Origin: Hyperoodon ampullatus
Lineage: Eukaryota; Chordata; Mammalia; Artiodactyla; Ziphiidae
Assembly: GCA_949752795.1 (NCBI GenBank)
Contig: OX457065.1
Coordinates: 3,524,501 to 3,588,500 of the forward strand
Direction: 5' to 3'
Length of the DNA stretch: 64,000 nt
Shown: positions 21,199 through 31,115 of the stretch, in pieces
Layout of the letters: each line of letters opens with the position of its first letter
Position numbering within the stretch: the stretch's first letter is position 1
Notes under the pieces: generated by a model
What the model was told of the DNA's origin: nothing
Databases searched by the model: none
Seen by the model: the letters and a program-made list of their open reading frames with translations, nothing else
Program-made: the position numbers and the translations under genes

Positions 21199-22738
21199 TG
21201 CAAACATGTTTTTAATTGTAGCATCTTCCTGATGGATTGGCCCTTCTACCATCATTAAAATGTTCTTGTTTTCCTCTAGTAAGAAGTTTTGTCTCCAACT
21301 ATTATTGTTGAATTGCCCATTTTTCTTCCAGTTATGTCAGTTTTTGCTTCATGTGTTTTGAAGCAATACTGTTTTGAGGCTCTTGTTAGGTATCTATATA
21401 TTTATAATTGGTATATCTTTAGTTGATCATTTTATTATTCTGACATGTTCTTCTTTGTTCCTTTAGTAATATTTTTGGCTTTATGTCTATTTAGTCTAAT
21501 TTTAACATAGCCACTCTAGCTTTCTATGGTTGCTGTTTGTAGAGTATATATATTTCCATCCTTTTTCTTTTCAACTTGTCTCTTTGCATCTAAGGTTTGT
21601 CTCTTGTCAGCAGTTTATAATTGGATCTCACCTTTTTATCCAGTATGACAATCTCTGTCTTTAGATTGGGATGTTTAAACCATTTACATTTAATATCAAC
21701 ATAGTTGGATTTACATTTGCCATTTTGCTATTTGTTTTCCATGTCTCTTGTCTTTCCTGTTTCTCTTTTTGCTTGACTGCTGTCATTTGTGTTAAGTAAA
21801 TATCTTTTAATGTACCATTTTAATTTTTCTGTAGATTTCCCCCTACATTTCTGAGTTATTTTTTTAATGCTTGTTCTAGGGATTTTAATATGCATCTTAA
21901 CTTATAACAGTCTCCTTCAAATTAATACTAATTTAATGCTAGTAAAATATAAAAGATTTGCTCCAGTATAGCTCTATTCTCCTCCCCCTACTTTATGCTG
22001 ATATTTCCATATATATTACATCTAGATATGTTGTAAAGCCAAGAATATAGCATTATAATTATTACTTTATGCATTATTTTATATTTCAAAGGCATTAAAA
22101 GAAGACATGAGAAATATATATTAATAGAGTCTTTTATTAAATTACATATTTACTATTCCAAGTGTTTTTCATTTCTTCCTGTGGATTTGAATTACTCTCT
22201 GCAGTCATTTCCTTTCAGCCTGGAAGACTTCTTTCAGAATTTCTTTTAAGGTAGGCCAGTCAGCAGTGAATTCTGTCAGTTTTTGTTCATCTGGGAATGT
22301 TTTAATTTTGCCTTAATTTTTGAAGGGTAGGTTTGCCGGACATAGTAATTTTGGTTGACACCATTTTCCTTTTATCACTTGGAACAGGGCATACGACTGC
22401 CTCATGGTTTCCATCATTTTCTGATGAGAAGTCAGCCATTAATCCTATAGTTGCTCCTCTGTACGTAATGAGTCAATTTTCTCTTACTGTTTTCAAGATT
22501 TTTGCTTTCTCCTTGGCTTTCAACAACTTTAATGTTATGTGTCTATGTGTGAATATTTTTGTGTTTTCCAACTTAGAATTTGCTGAGCTTCCTGGATGTG
22601 TAGTTTAATGTTTTTCATTAAATTTGGGAAGTTTTGGCCACTACTATTTCAAAAAATTTTTTCCTACCTCCTTCTCTTTCTTTGCTTCTTTTGGTGCTCC
22701 CATTACACATATGTTGGTATGCTTCATATTGCCTTATG

Positions 22739-22958
22739 CAGGGGTCCCCAAGCCCTAGGCTGTGGACTGGTTCCAGTCTGTGGCCTGTTGGGAACCAGGC
22801 AGCACAGCAGGAGGTGAGCGGCGGGCGAGCAAGCAAAGCTTCGTCTTCCGCTCCCCATCATTCACATTACCGCCTGAACCATCCCCGCCCCCCCGGTCCA
22901 TGGAAAAATTGTCTTCCACAAAACTGGTCCCTGGTGCCAAAGAGGTTGCGGACCACTG
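22739..22958 (-). mobile_element. MER1-like non-autonomous hAT transposon
   Basis: 220 bp with hAT-type terminal inverted repeats: CAGGGGTCCCC on the left and GGACCACTG on the right. A perfect 8-bp TSD, GCCTTATG, lies at 22731-22738 and 22959-22966, as expected for hAT transposase. The interior (AGGAGGTGAGCGGCGGGCGA, then GTCTTCCACAAAACTGGTCC) matches the MER1/Charlie-derived group. It encodes no protein and was mobilised in trans. It sits in L1 ORF1, so it is younger than that L1. Confidence 0.93.
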
Positions 22959-23312
22959 GCCTTATGGGTCTCTGAGGGTCTCTTTATTTTTCTTCAATCT
23001 TTTTTACTGTCAGTTCTTCAGACTGGATAATTTCTTTCAATATATCTTCAAGTTCACAGGTTTTTCTGCCCCCTGAAATCTGCTGTTAAGCTCTTACAGG
23101 GATTTTTTTCATTTCAAATATTGTGCTCTTCAATGCCACAATTTGATTTTGATTTTTTCCTATAATTTGTACCTCCTAATCAATAATCTTTTTGTTGATT
23201 CATTGTTGTCATACTTTCTTTTAGTTCTTTAAATATGGTTTCTTTAGTTATTGGAAAATTTTTGTAATAGTTTCTTTCAAGGACTTTTCTGCTAAATCCA
23301 ACATCATTTGGC

Positions 23313-24029
23313 ACAGAGGGTCTTCCAGGGTGGGCCAAGGTTAAGGAGGCTCCCTCAGTCTGGAGCTGTGGGTGATGCCCGTGCCAACAGGCGCTGGTGA
23401 TGGAAGTGATGATCTCAGAATTGGAAAAACCGGGAGAGCCAGTGAGTCTATTATCCTGAGTTGTGGTCGTTGGTGGGGTAAAGATATCCCTGACTGAGGC
23501 TGCACATGTGAAGCAAAGAATGGAGAAGGTCCAAGCTATTCACAGACTCCTGGTCACCTGATTTGAGGAAACAGGAAATGGCCCAAACACAAAGGCCACA
23601 CAGCCTTCCACTGTTCTTATGTGAATCTCAGCAGTTTTTCAAGCGTAAGAGCTTCTTGGGTTTGGGGCAGTGAATGGGGGTAGGAGAGGCAGAGAAGTAG
23701 GTTCCCTTAAAGACCTACGTGATCCCGCTGTCCTGGCAGAAGGAATTCCAGGTGATTTGTCTAGAAGGTCCCTCAGGCTGCCCGTTAGGACCACAGATGC
23801 CATTTGTGTACCCACAGGACTGAAACCATAGCCGTGGAAACTGAGGCCCAGGGTGGAGAAGGGGATTCTGAGTGGGGTGCAGAAGTAGGATGCCGGCTGT
23901 TCCCCCAGGCCACAAACCACCTCAGTGGAAACTTCTGTGACCCTTGAAGTGTCTGATCCATGGGAAGAGCAGATGCCCCTCCTACCCTGGCATCCCCCTG
24001 CAGCATGGATGACACTGCCCCCACCCACC
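23313..24029. other. Non-repetitive sequence between L1 block and L2
   Basis: No repeat family is recognised. Minus-strand frames of 129 and 156 codons (23639-24028 and 23785-24255) overlap. I cannot match either to a known protein and see no start context, splice signals or domain that would support a gene. A decayed processed pseudogene is possible but unproven. Confidence 0.4.
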
Positions 24030-24345
24030 TCCTCTCACTTTTCTCTCTGACCCCCGCACATGTTGGGCTTGTCCAACGCCAAGGCCTCTGCACCTGCTCT
24101 TCTCGGCCTGGGGTGCTTCTGCCCAGTTTCCCCACAGGCCTCACCTCCCATGTCATCCTCTTGAGAAGCTCTCCTGACCACCCAGCATAAAGTGCGTCTC
24201 CCTGGTTCTCCATCACAAATCTGAGTTTTCTTCTTTTTAAGTCTCTAATCCCCATCTGCAGTTACTGAAATTATTTACATATTTGTTTCTGGTTTGCTTC
24301 TCTCTTTATGGAAGGAAGTTCCCTAAGCTCAGGAACCCAGTACTG
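24030..24345 (+). mobile_element. L2 LINE 3' end
   Basis: AAGGCCTCTGCACCTGCTCT, CTTGAGAAGCTCTCCTGACC and a 3'UTR with GGAAGTTCCCTAAGCTCAGG follow L2 order through the end of ORF2 into the 3'UTR. Confidence 0.75.
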
Positions 24346-24734
24346 GGGCTGGTGAGGAGACAACAGTCACACCAACAGATGTGGGGTGAAGGCTCAAAGG
24401 GGGATGAGTGAGTGAATGCCATGATCCCCAGGCCCTTAGAGTGAAACTCCTCTGTGAGGGGTCAGCCCTGTGTGACAGGAGGACGGTGGCGGGGCCGTAC
24501 CCTGCTGAGAATAGGGAGGTGGCTCTGTGTCTGTATAATCCTAGGCCATTTAATTACCCAGCGAAGCTCTACTTACTGGGGGCCTATAATATGCTAGGAG
24601 TGAATACAACCAATAACATTTCCTGCCATTCTGTACACACAGGATAAATAGCTGCATCATATAATATCATTTAATATCTGATATGATAACAGCTGTTAGA
24701 AATAAAACAGGGAGATGGAGAAAGAGTTGGGGGG
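24346..24734. other. Unassigned sequence, possible weak MIR piece
   Basis: A TACTTACTGGGGGCCTATAA stretch near 24570 hints at a minus-strand MIR, but it is too diverged to assign. Nothing else is recognised. Confidence 0.4.
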
Positions 24735-25495
24735 ACCAGCTGCAATGTAAGGCAACATATATACAGTGGCATAATCTCCAGCCAAGGGAAAGAAGGAAAC
24801 CCTGCCATTTGTGATGGCGTGGGTGGACCTGGAAGGCGTCACGCTAAGTGAGGGAAGCCAGACAGAGAAAGACAGCTACTGTGATATCACTTATACATGG
24901 AATCTAAAAAAGCCTAACTCATAAAAACAGAGAGTAGAAGGGTGGTTACCAGGGGCTGGGGGTGGGGGAAACGGGAGACGTTGTTTAAGGTACAAACTTG
25001 CAACCAGTGGATAAATAAGACCCGAGAGCTAATGCACAGTAGAGTGATGAGTTTAGTCAACAATACTCTATTATAAACTTCAGAGTTGCTAAGACACTAG
25101 GTCTTAGTAGTTCTCAGTACAAAAAAGAAATGATAGGGCTTCCCTGGTGGCGCAGTGGTTGACAGTCCGCCTGCCGATGCAGGGGACACGGGTTCGTGCC
25201 CCGGTCTGGGAGGATTCCACATGCCGCGGAGCGGCTGGGCCCGTGAGCCATGGCCGCTGAGCCTGCGCGTCCGGAGCCTGTGCTCCGCAACGGGAGAGGC
25301 CACAACAATGAGAGGGCTGCGTACCGCAAAAAAAAAAAAGAAATGATAATTATGTGACATGATAGAGGTGCTGGCTAAGACTACTACTGTTGTGATCCTA
25401 TTGCAAAATGGAAATGTACCAAATCAACACTGGTACACCTCAAACTTACACAGGGTTTATGTTGATTATATCTCAATTAAAAACCATAACTTAAT
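24735..25495 (+). mobile_element. L1 3'UTR, plus strand
   Basis: The segment from CCCTGCCATTTGTGATGGCG through CTAAGTGAGGGAAGCCAGAC, GGTGGTTACCAGGGGCTGGG and GGTACACCTCAAACTTAC to a TCTCAATTAAAAACC end is an L1M 3' end. It is 5'-truncated. It is split by the CHR SINE at 25136-25333. It is one of only two plus-strand L1 pieces I am reasonably confident of in the window. Confidence 0.85.
25136..25333 (+). mobile_element. CHR-2-like SINE, plus strand
   Basis: Starts GGGCTTCCCTGGTGGCGCAG and ends in an A-tail. A 15-bp TSD, AAAAAAGAAATGATA, lies at 25121-25135 and 25334-25348. It is nearly identical in sequence to the copies at 15877 and 32932, so probably young. The host is the L1 3'UTR. Confidence 0.96.
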
Positions 25496-25735
25496 GCATA
25501 TACCTCCCTGAGGTTATTACATACAAATATGGTGATACATAATCATAGAATATCGCATTCATTGTATCTAATGTTATATAAAGTATATTATGTCGTATCT
25601 ATATATGTTATAGTGTTGTATCTAGTATATGATACCGTGTATGTAATCCTAATATAAAATTTTATCATATGATAAATTATATGATTGCACATACATGATT
25701 ATCACATATAACAATATAGGGTATTGTGTGTAAAG
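25496..25735. repeat. AT-rich low-complexity region
   Basis: Irregular TA-rich sequence with many ATAT and TATGAT motifs and no clear unit. It lies just beyond the 3' end of the plus-strand L1. Confidence 0.75.
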
Positions 25736-25853
25736 AGTACTCAGAATTAGAGAGATGGCATAATCATGACACAGTAGTACCCCCTCTCACACCTCATCAG
25801 AGTCAACCAGCATCAAACTCTGTGATCTTATTTTGTCCTAATGTGTGTATCTC

Positions 25854-25881
25854 TGTGTGTGTGTGTGTGTGTGTGTGTGTT
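25854..25881. repeat. (GT)n microsatellite
   Basis: About 14 uninterrupted GT units. Confidence 0.97.
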
Positions 25882-25989
25882 GGGAGTGGGTGGGAGGGGC
25901 GGGGGGTTACCTGGCATAATTTCAAGGAAAGGAAATCCCAGACTTTAAAGATACGGATTTTAAAAAAATAACCACAAAACCATCATTGT

Positions 25990-26230
25990 GTCTGAAAGAA
26001 TGACAATAATTCCTTACTATTTTCTAACTTGGAATGTATTCAGTTCTTCCTGTTCACGTTAAGTAGTTTTTTTTCCCCACACCTGATTTAATCAAATCAG
26101 GATCGAAGCAAGACTCACATATTCCATTTGGTTTATAAGTCTCCTATGTGTCTTTCAATCCATAACATATTCTCCCTTTTTATTTTCATGCCATTTATTT
26201 CTTAAGCAAACCAGGCTATTTGTCCTTTAG
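25990..26230 (-). mobile_element. L1M 3'UTR fragment, minus strand (tentative)
   Basis: GACTCACATATTCCATTTGG, then AAGTCTCCTATGTGTCTTTC and a CCATTTATTTCTTAAGCAAAC to TTTGTCCTTTAG run resemble the complement of an old L1M 3' end. Confidence 0.6.
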
Positions 26231-26369
26231 ACCAGTACGTGCTTTAGAATGAATGAATGAGTTAGTGAACAAATGATCGCTCACATCCTCTCAGGCACTT
26301 TTTCAGGAAAAGTGGGAGAGCACTGAGTTCAAACTCAGGCTTTGGAGGGTGCGTACAGCCCATGGGGCT
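26231..26369. other. Unassigned, with short GAAT run
   Basis: A short GAATGAATGAATGAG run at about 26248-26262; nothing else is recognised. Confidence 0.5.
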
Positions 26370-26860
26370 TGAATTTACTTATTGGTTGTTTTTTCCGGAA
26401 ATCCTTATTTCCCGAAACTTGTCTAAGCAACTGACCTCTGGCAGGAAATGTGGAAATGGCGGCATCTCCCGGAGCGTCTGCAGCTCCCTGGACTGAGCGG
26501 GGATCCTCTGAGGGGCTGGGCGTTATTTATGGAGATGTCCGAGTGACAGGGGGAACTTCTGGCCAGGGACTGCCCGTGGTGTCACATCCTTAACCCGCTG
26601 ACATCGGAACGCCCTGGAGGGAGCATTTCTCCAGGAAAGGATGGTGGGTCAGGAGCCCCCATGGCGTCTTTTCAAAGCGATAATAGAGATATCAAAAGGG
26701 CAATCTGTCAGGCGCAGTCGGTGGCAGGGAGCACTGCGGCTGGGCAGGTGGAGGGGGACGGGGCCCGGAACCAGATGTTACGTTTCCTGAAAATAGACAT
26801 GTCAGGTCTTCGGGGCTGTCAGGTGCCCCCTCATTAGCCCATCAGCCTGAACGGAGCCAC
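26370..26860. promoter_or_regulatory. Candidate conserved noncoding element
   Basis: No repeat is recognised over nearly 500 bp. It has balanced base composition and dense transcription-factor-like motifs: GATAATAGAGATATC (GATA-like) near 26680, TTATTTATGG near 26524, and CATTAGCCCATCAGCC near 26832. No coding frame is supported. The regulatory call is inference from composition and absence of repeats and needs cross-species alignment. Confidence 0.3.
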
Positions 26861-27664
26861 GGAGCACTGACATCTCACTCAGCCGTGGCACCTGGTGGGG
26901 ACCCGGGTCCAGCCTGGGACCCAGGCCTGGGCTTTAAAGAGGCTGGGGAGGTAGGGCTCCAATGGCCAGTCCTTTCCGCTTGGGGGACACTGAGGCTGAG
27001 ACCCCAGCAGAAAGTACTGCAGAGCCCGATGGGCCAGGGTTCAGCTCTAGGGACCTGGACGGATGATTCTGTCTGTGACTCGGGACCCACGTGGGAGGGT
27101 TTCTAGTGCCCAGTTGTTCAAGGTTCTCCTGAGCGGTCCCTGAGCTGCACGGCCCCTCCCCATTTTTGCCATATTATGGAGCACTTGTCCTTGGACTGAC
27201 CTTTCTTTAAGCACATTCAACTTTTTTTTTAATTTAAACAAGTGGAAACTTGATAGACTATCTTAAAAACCCACACAAACCACCACCCCAGCCTCACCTA
27301 CTAAAAATGAAAGGTAAGGGTAGAAATAAACTCAGTGACTCTTAAGCGACAGTGGTGCCTGAGCCAGCAGGTCGGTCTCAGGACACCTGGCCTGAGGTCT
27401 CCTCTTGGTTCTGACAGCAGGGGGAGGCGTGGAGGGTGCCAATGACAGGCAGGCACCAGGCTCCCCACGGAGCCGTCGGGGGAAGGAAAAGCCATGGGGA
27501 CAACCTGTTGGCCATGCACGACGCCAGCGACACCTAATAGCCAGGTCCCACCCAGTGCCACGGTCCGGACGGGAAGCTTGAGGTCGGCGATAACCCCACT
27601 CAAGGCCGCACAGCCACAGCGCTGCTGCCGAGAGTCTCGTGTCCAGGAAGGTCCCTCAGCTTCC
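26861..27664. other. Unique sequence
   Basis: No repeat or gene is recognised. It includes a T-rich stretch near 27216-27236. Confidence 0.5.
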
Positions 27665-27880
27665 CTGCGGCCAGCCGGGCTGTAGTGACTGCTGTGTGGT
27701 CATGACCCTGGGAGGACTGCCTGCCCTCTCGGGGCCTCAGTTTTCTCTTCTGTCCAGTAGGAACAAGAACCCTCCCTTTTCCAGGTTGGTTGTGAGATGT
27801 TAAGAGGAACCATTCATTCAGCAGATGCTGACTCAGCATCATATGTCCGGCACCTAGTAGGTGCTCAATAAACAGAACCC
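27665..27880 (+). mobile_element. MIR SINE
   Basis: CTGTGTGGTCATGACCCTGG, GGGGCCTCAGTTTTCTCTTC and GCACCTAGTAGGTGCTCAAT give MIR order to the 3' end. Confidence 0.75.
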
Positions 27881-27914
27881 CTTCACTTCTAAATAGTGAC
27901 TTTGTGGCATAATA

Positions 27915-28150
27915 AACCCCAAGTACCAGCACCTACTCCACGCCAGCACCTGCCTTGGGGCATCACCCGTGCTCCACTCAACAGGTATCAAGTAACCATT
28001 TAACTGACGAGGAAGTGGAGGTTCCGCCTGGCACAGAGCAGCGCTGGGACTTGGACCCTGACACAGGCCCAGGGAGACCAGACCCGCCCGCAGCCTTGAT
28101 TCGAACATCCAAGCTGCCTGCCAGCGATTGCAGAGGCAGGTTCTGAATTT
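27915..28150 (-). mobile_element. MIR SINE, minus strand
   Basis: AGCACCTACTCCACGCCAGC, ACTGACGAGGAAGTGGAGG and GCGCTGGGACTTGGACCC give complement MIR order. Confidence 0.65.
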
Positions 28151-28440
28151 CCAGACCCCAGAGAAGAGCGAGCCTGTCTCCAGCCTCTTGGGGGAGAAGA
28201 TGTGTAATTATTTCAGGCAGATTGAATGCTTCTGACAGAAAGAAGGAGGGAGGAGGGAACACTTAGCCCCACGTTGCAGGCCGCCGGTATTTCTCTTGCA
28301 ACGAGCACTGCAGCCCGAGACGCTGTAATTAGGACCTGGTAATAACAGGCTCGGTATCTCCTGCACCCTGTCAGGGAGAAGAATCCATCTTATCGGTAAT
28401 TGTAGGGTTGGCGGTTTCTGAACGTCTCTTTCCGCTAGGC
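28151..28440. promoter_or_regulatory. Candidate conserved noncoding element
   Basis: A repeat-free block with repeated homeodomain-type cores: TGTAATTATTTCAGG near 28202, GCTGTAATTAGGACC near 28324, and TTATCGGTAATTGTAGGG near 28391. It lies between GC-rich flanks. Enhancer function is inferred only from motif density and composition. Confidence 0.35.
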
Positions 28441-28714
28441 CGGGCCTTTCCCGGCGGGGAGCTGGCAGGGCTTTCTGAGCGAACGCTGCCTGGGCTGGGG
28501 TGAAGGAGGGTGGGGGGGAGGAGCCTCCCTCTGAGCTGAGCTCAGGGCCCCGAAGCCACTGTCTGGATCCTGGCCCCGGCCTCCCAGTCTGGGTGCTGTG
28601 TCCCCCACCCTCCCACTACCCACCCTCCACAAGCAGCCAGAAGGCTGCAGCTACACGGGGAGTCACACCACGTCCCTCCTCTGCCCCACACCCTCCCTCA
28701 GAGGCAGCCACAAA
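28441..28714. other. Unique GC-rich sequence
   Basis: No repeat or gene is recognised. Confidence 0.5.
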
Positions 28715-29125
28715 GCCCTCCAGTGGTCTGCAGGCCTGCATCATCCGGCCCGGCCCTCCCTGTCTCCTACCTTCCGCTAGCTCACTCTGCCCAGGGCCAC
28801 TGGCCTGCTTCCTGGGCTCGTGCCTACACAGTCCTGCCTCAGGGCCTTTGCACGTGCTGTTCCCTCCTCCTGGAACGCTTTTCCTCTAGAGACGTGCTCC
28901 CTCGCCTCCTTCAGATCCTGGCTTGGATGCTCCCGTCTCAGGATCATCCACTCCAGGGCCTCCAGCACCTCCTTTATTTTTCGTCCTGTATGTTTCTCCT
29001 TACTCTCTGTTTCCCCACAAGCCTCTCAGCTCCAGAAGGCCAAGGGGTTTTGTCTGGCCGGCTCACCGCTGTGCCCTGAGTGGCTGACACAGTGCCTGTC
29101 ACACAGTGGGTGCCCAATAAGTGGC
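28715..29125 (+). mobile_element. L2 LINE 3' end
   Basis: CCTCAGGGCCTTTGCACGTG, then CCTCCTGGAACGC, TCCACTCCAGGGCCTCCAGC and CACACAGTGGGTGCCCAATA follow the L2 ORF2 C-terminus and 3'UTR. The frame QGLCTCCSLLLERFSS (in 28723-29079) is typical of the L2 ORF2 end. It is inactive. Confidence 0.85.
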
Positions 29126-29487
29126 CCACAGCTGGCTTGGCTCTCGGCCCACGTGTTCTCTGCTTCACATGGAGTTCTGATCATCACCGAGGACGCACCC
29201 ACAGGCCCCCTCCTCTAGGAAGGCTCCCTGGAATCTCCTCTAGGAAGCCACACCCTCCCTGCCCAGGCCCGTCGAAGACACTTGACCTCCCCGCACTCAG
29301 TCACCGTCTTTTCCTGAATCGGTCGCCATGGACTCCCCGGGGCCGGCCCAAGGCTGATGTCCTCTGGGTCTCTAGGGATCGGCCGTGGCCCTGGATCCTA
29401 GCAGGTGCTAAATAGATATTTCTGACGAAATGTGGGCATGAGGGGGTGAGTGGCTGGGGAGGTGGGTGACCTGGGAGAACAAACAGT
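29126..29487. other. Unique sequence, possibly L2-related tail
   Basis: CCCACAGGCCCCCTCCTCTAG and a TAGCAGGTGCTAAATAGATAT end near 29398 hint at another L2-like 3' end, too diverged for confidence. No gene is recognised. Confidence 0.4.
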
Positions 29488-29640
29488 AATGACCACTGAA
29501 ATTAATCGAGGACGTCCCACAGCCAGGCACCGCGCTGTGCGCCCTGCCTGCGCCTGCTCACTCCTCCTCAAAATAGCCCCGTGAAGCAGCTGTGGTTAGC
29601 ATCTTGCCCATTTTACCAAGAACAGAGGTTATTTTAACAG
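29488..29640 (-). mobile_element. MIR SINE fragment, minus strand
   Basis: AGCCAGGCACCGCGCTGTGC, CCTCAAAATAGCCCCGTGAA and GCCCATTTTACCAAGAAC match the MIR complement. Confidence 0.75.
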
Positions 29641-29679
29641 GTGAGGTCCAAACTGTTTTGGTAGCACACACTTATTGGT

Positions 29680-29698
29680 AAAAAAAAAAAAAAAAAAA
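29680..29698 (+). repeat. Poly(A) tract
   Basis: 19 A residues with no recognisable retroposon body upstream. Confidence 0.9.
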
Positions 29699-29905
29699 TG
29701 AGTATAGATCTCTATTTTTGCCACCTTTTCATTTATAAATTATATATATTAATATTTATACATAGGCATGCACAAAAATAGAAATATTAAAGAGATGGAT
29801 GTTGATGAAGAGATGGTTTTATGTGTTCTTCCTTTCCACAACGGATCTTGCACAACCTCTGGGTCTGCGCATCCCATCTTGGAACCGAATATGCCACAGA
29901 TGCGT

Positions 29906-29965
29906 GATGCAATGAACGAGGGAATGAGTGAATGCTCATGAACCATGGTGTTCAAGAGCCGAGGC
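29906..29965 (+). repeat. 60-bp dispersed duplication, copy 1 (likely source)
   Basis: 60 bp identical to 32508-32567 in the same orientation. The right third (from about 29943) is the 5' end of the MIR that continues here to about 30170. That continuation suggests this is the source copy and the other the derived one. Confidence 0.97.
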
Positions 29966-30170
29966 TCTGGGCTCAGATTGTTTGGTTGCCTTCTTCACTT
30001 ATTAACTGTGTGTCCTTGGGCAAGTTACTTAACCTCTCTGAGCCACAGTTTTCTTATCTATAAAGCGGAGATGGAAATAGTCTTGGCTTCACAGGGCTGT
30101 GGTGAGGACTAGATGAGACGGTCTATATAAAGTACTTAGAACACGGCCTGGTACGTCGTTAGCTGTTGCT
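29943..30170 (+). mobile_element. MIR SINE, near full length
   Basis: GTTCAAGAGCCGAGGCTCTGG head, TGTGTCCTTGGGCAAGTTAC core and TACTTAGAACACGGCCTGGT tail give complete MIR order. Confidence 0.88.
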
Positions 30171-30580
30171 CTTGGGAAAATAGTTCTTCCCGGAAATAAG
30201 GCTGAAAAAGTAGCCAGGGTCAGAAAGTCCGAGACTGAGAACGCTGGGGAGAAAGCTCGTCATCAAGTCCCCTCTGCTCTTTGTCTACACTGACATGGGC
30301 TGGAGTTGAAACCCCTCTTTGCAAACAGCATGTGAGGGGAGAGTGTGGAGGTTGGGGAAGACTCAGCCCCGCCTCTAACTTGTGTGTGGCCAGATCGGGC
30401 TCTCGTCTGCGCAGTGGGATGGATAGCAGTGCACAGCGGCTGGATGACTTGATGGCGTGAATGTGCTCTGCCAGTCGGAGGAGAATGCGCTGGGCTCTGG
30501 GTTGCTTGACGGGGTCATAACTCGTTCATCTTCTGCCCAAATTGGCATCCTCAATTCCTGGTTTACAGGGATAATTTTTC
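30171..30580. other. Unique sequence
   Basis: No repeat or gene is recognised. Confidence 0.5.
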
Positions 30581-30735
30581 CTCAGCCCAGCTGTGGACAG
30601 AGTACATCAGAATCACCTGGAAGGCTATACACATATAAAACTAGCAACCCTGGCCTTATTACAGAGGGTAGCCTCAGAACTCTGAATTTATAACAAGCTC
30701 CTCAGGACTGTACAGCACAGCCAATTTGGAAATGG
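30581..30735. mobile_element. MER5A-like hAT fragment
   Basis: ACATCAGAATCACCTGGAAG, AAAACTAGCAACCCTGGCC and AACAAGCTCCTCAGGACTGT match the MER5A-type non-autonomous hAT pattern. The terminal repeats are eroded. Confidence 0.6.
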
Positions 30736-30814
30736 TTGTATTACATAATCCACATTGCCTGCTTTATAATGTTTAAGGGACTCAGAATTTCTCTCTGTGA
30801 GGGGTTATAGACCT

Positions 30815-31020
30815 GTAGGCAGGATCAGACAGGGCTAGGGTTCAAATTTACCAGCAGTGTGACTTTGGATGATTTGCTTTATGGCTGAGCCTCGGTTTTC
30901 TTATCTGTAAGCAGGGATAGTAAGAGCACCTGTTTTCCTAAAGCCTCTAGCAGAGGCCTGCCTGGTAAGTGCTCACCAAGTAGTAAGTGTGCTTATTGCT
31001 ATAATAATAATAACAAATCG
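30815..31020 (+). mobile_element. MIR SINE
   Basis: AGCAGTGTGACTTTGGATG, GAGCCTCGGTTTTCTTATCTG and TGGTAAGTGCTCACCAAGTA give MIR order. Confidence 0.8.
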
Positions 31021-31115
31021 TTATTTGATGTAAGTACATATAAAATATAATTTTTAAATTATAACATAATTGTATATAATTGCTATAATTAATAATAAAT
31101 TAGTTGCTATAATTA
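31005..31115. repeat. AT-rich low-complexity region
   Basis: ATAATAATAATAA, then irregular TA-rich sequence with TATAATT repeats, continuing from the MIR tail. Confidence 0.75.

Larger units (their letters stand above)
19985..23312 (-). mobile_element. L1M fragment E: ORF1 to ORF2 reverse transcriptase, minus strand
   Basis: Right to left: 23312-22200 is ORF1, ending in the conserved C-terminal domain region (complement of CAGTTTTTGTTCATCTGGGAA); 22180-21700 is inter-ORF; 21700-20450 is the endonuclease (near 20735-20785 the minus strand reads FSSAHGIVFRIEHM); and 20350-19985 is the start of reverse transcriptase. It is interrupted by a CHR SINE at 21012-21198 and a hAT element at 22739-22958. 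All frames are broken. Confidence 0.85.
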
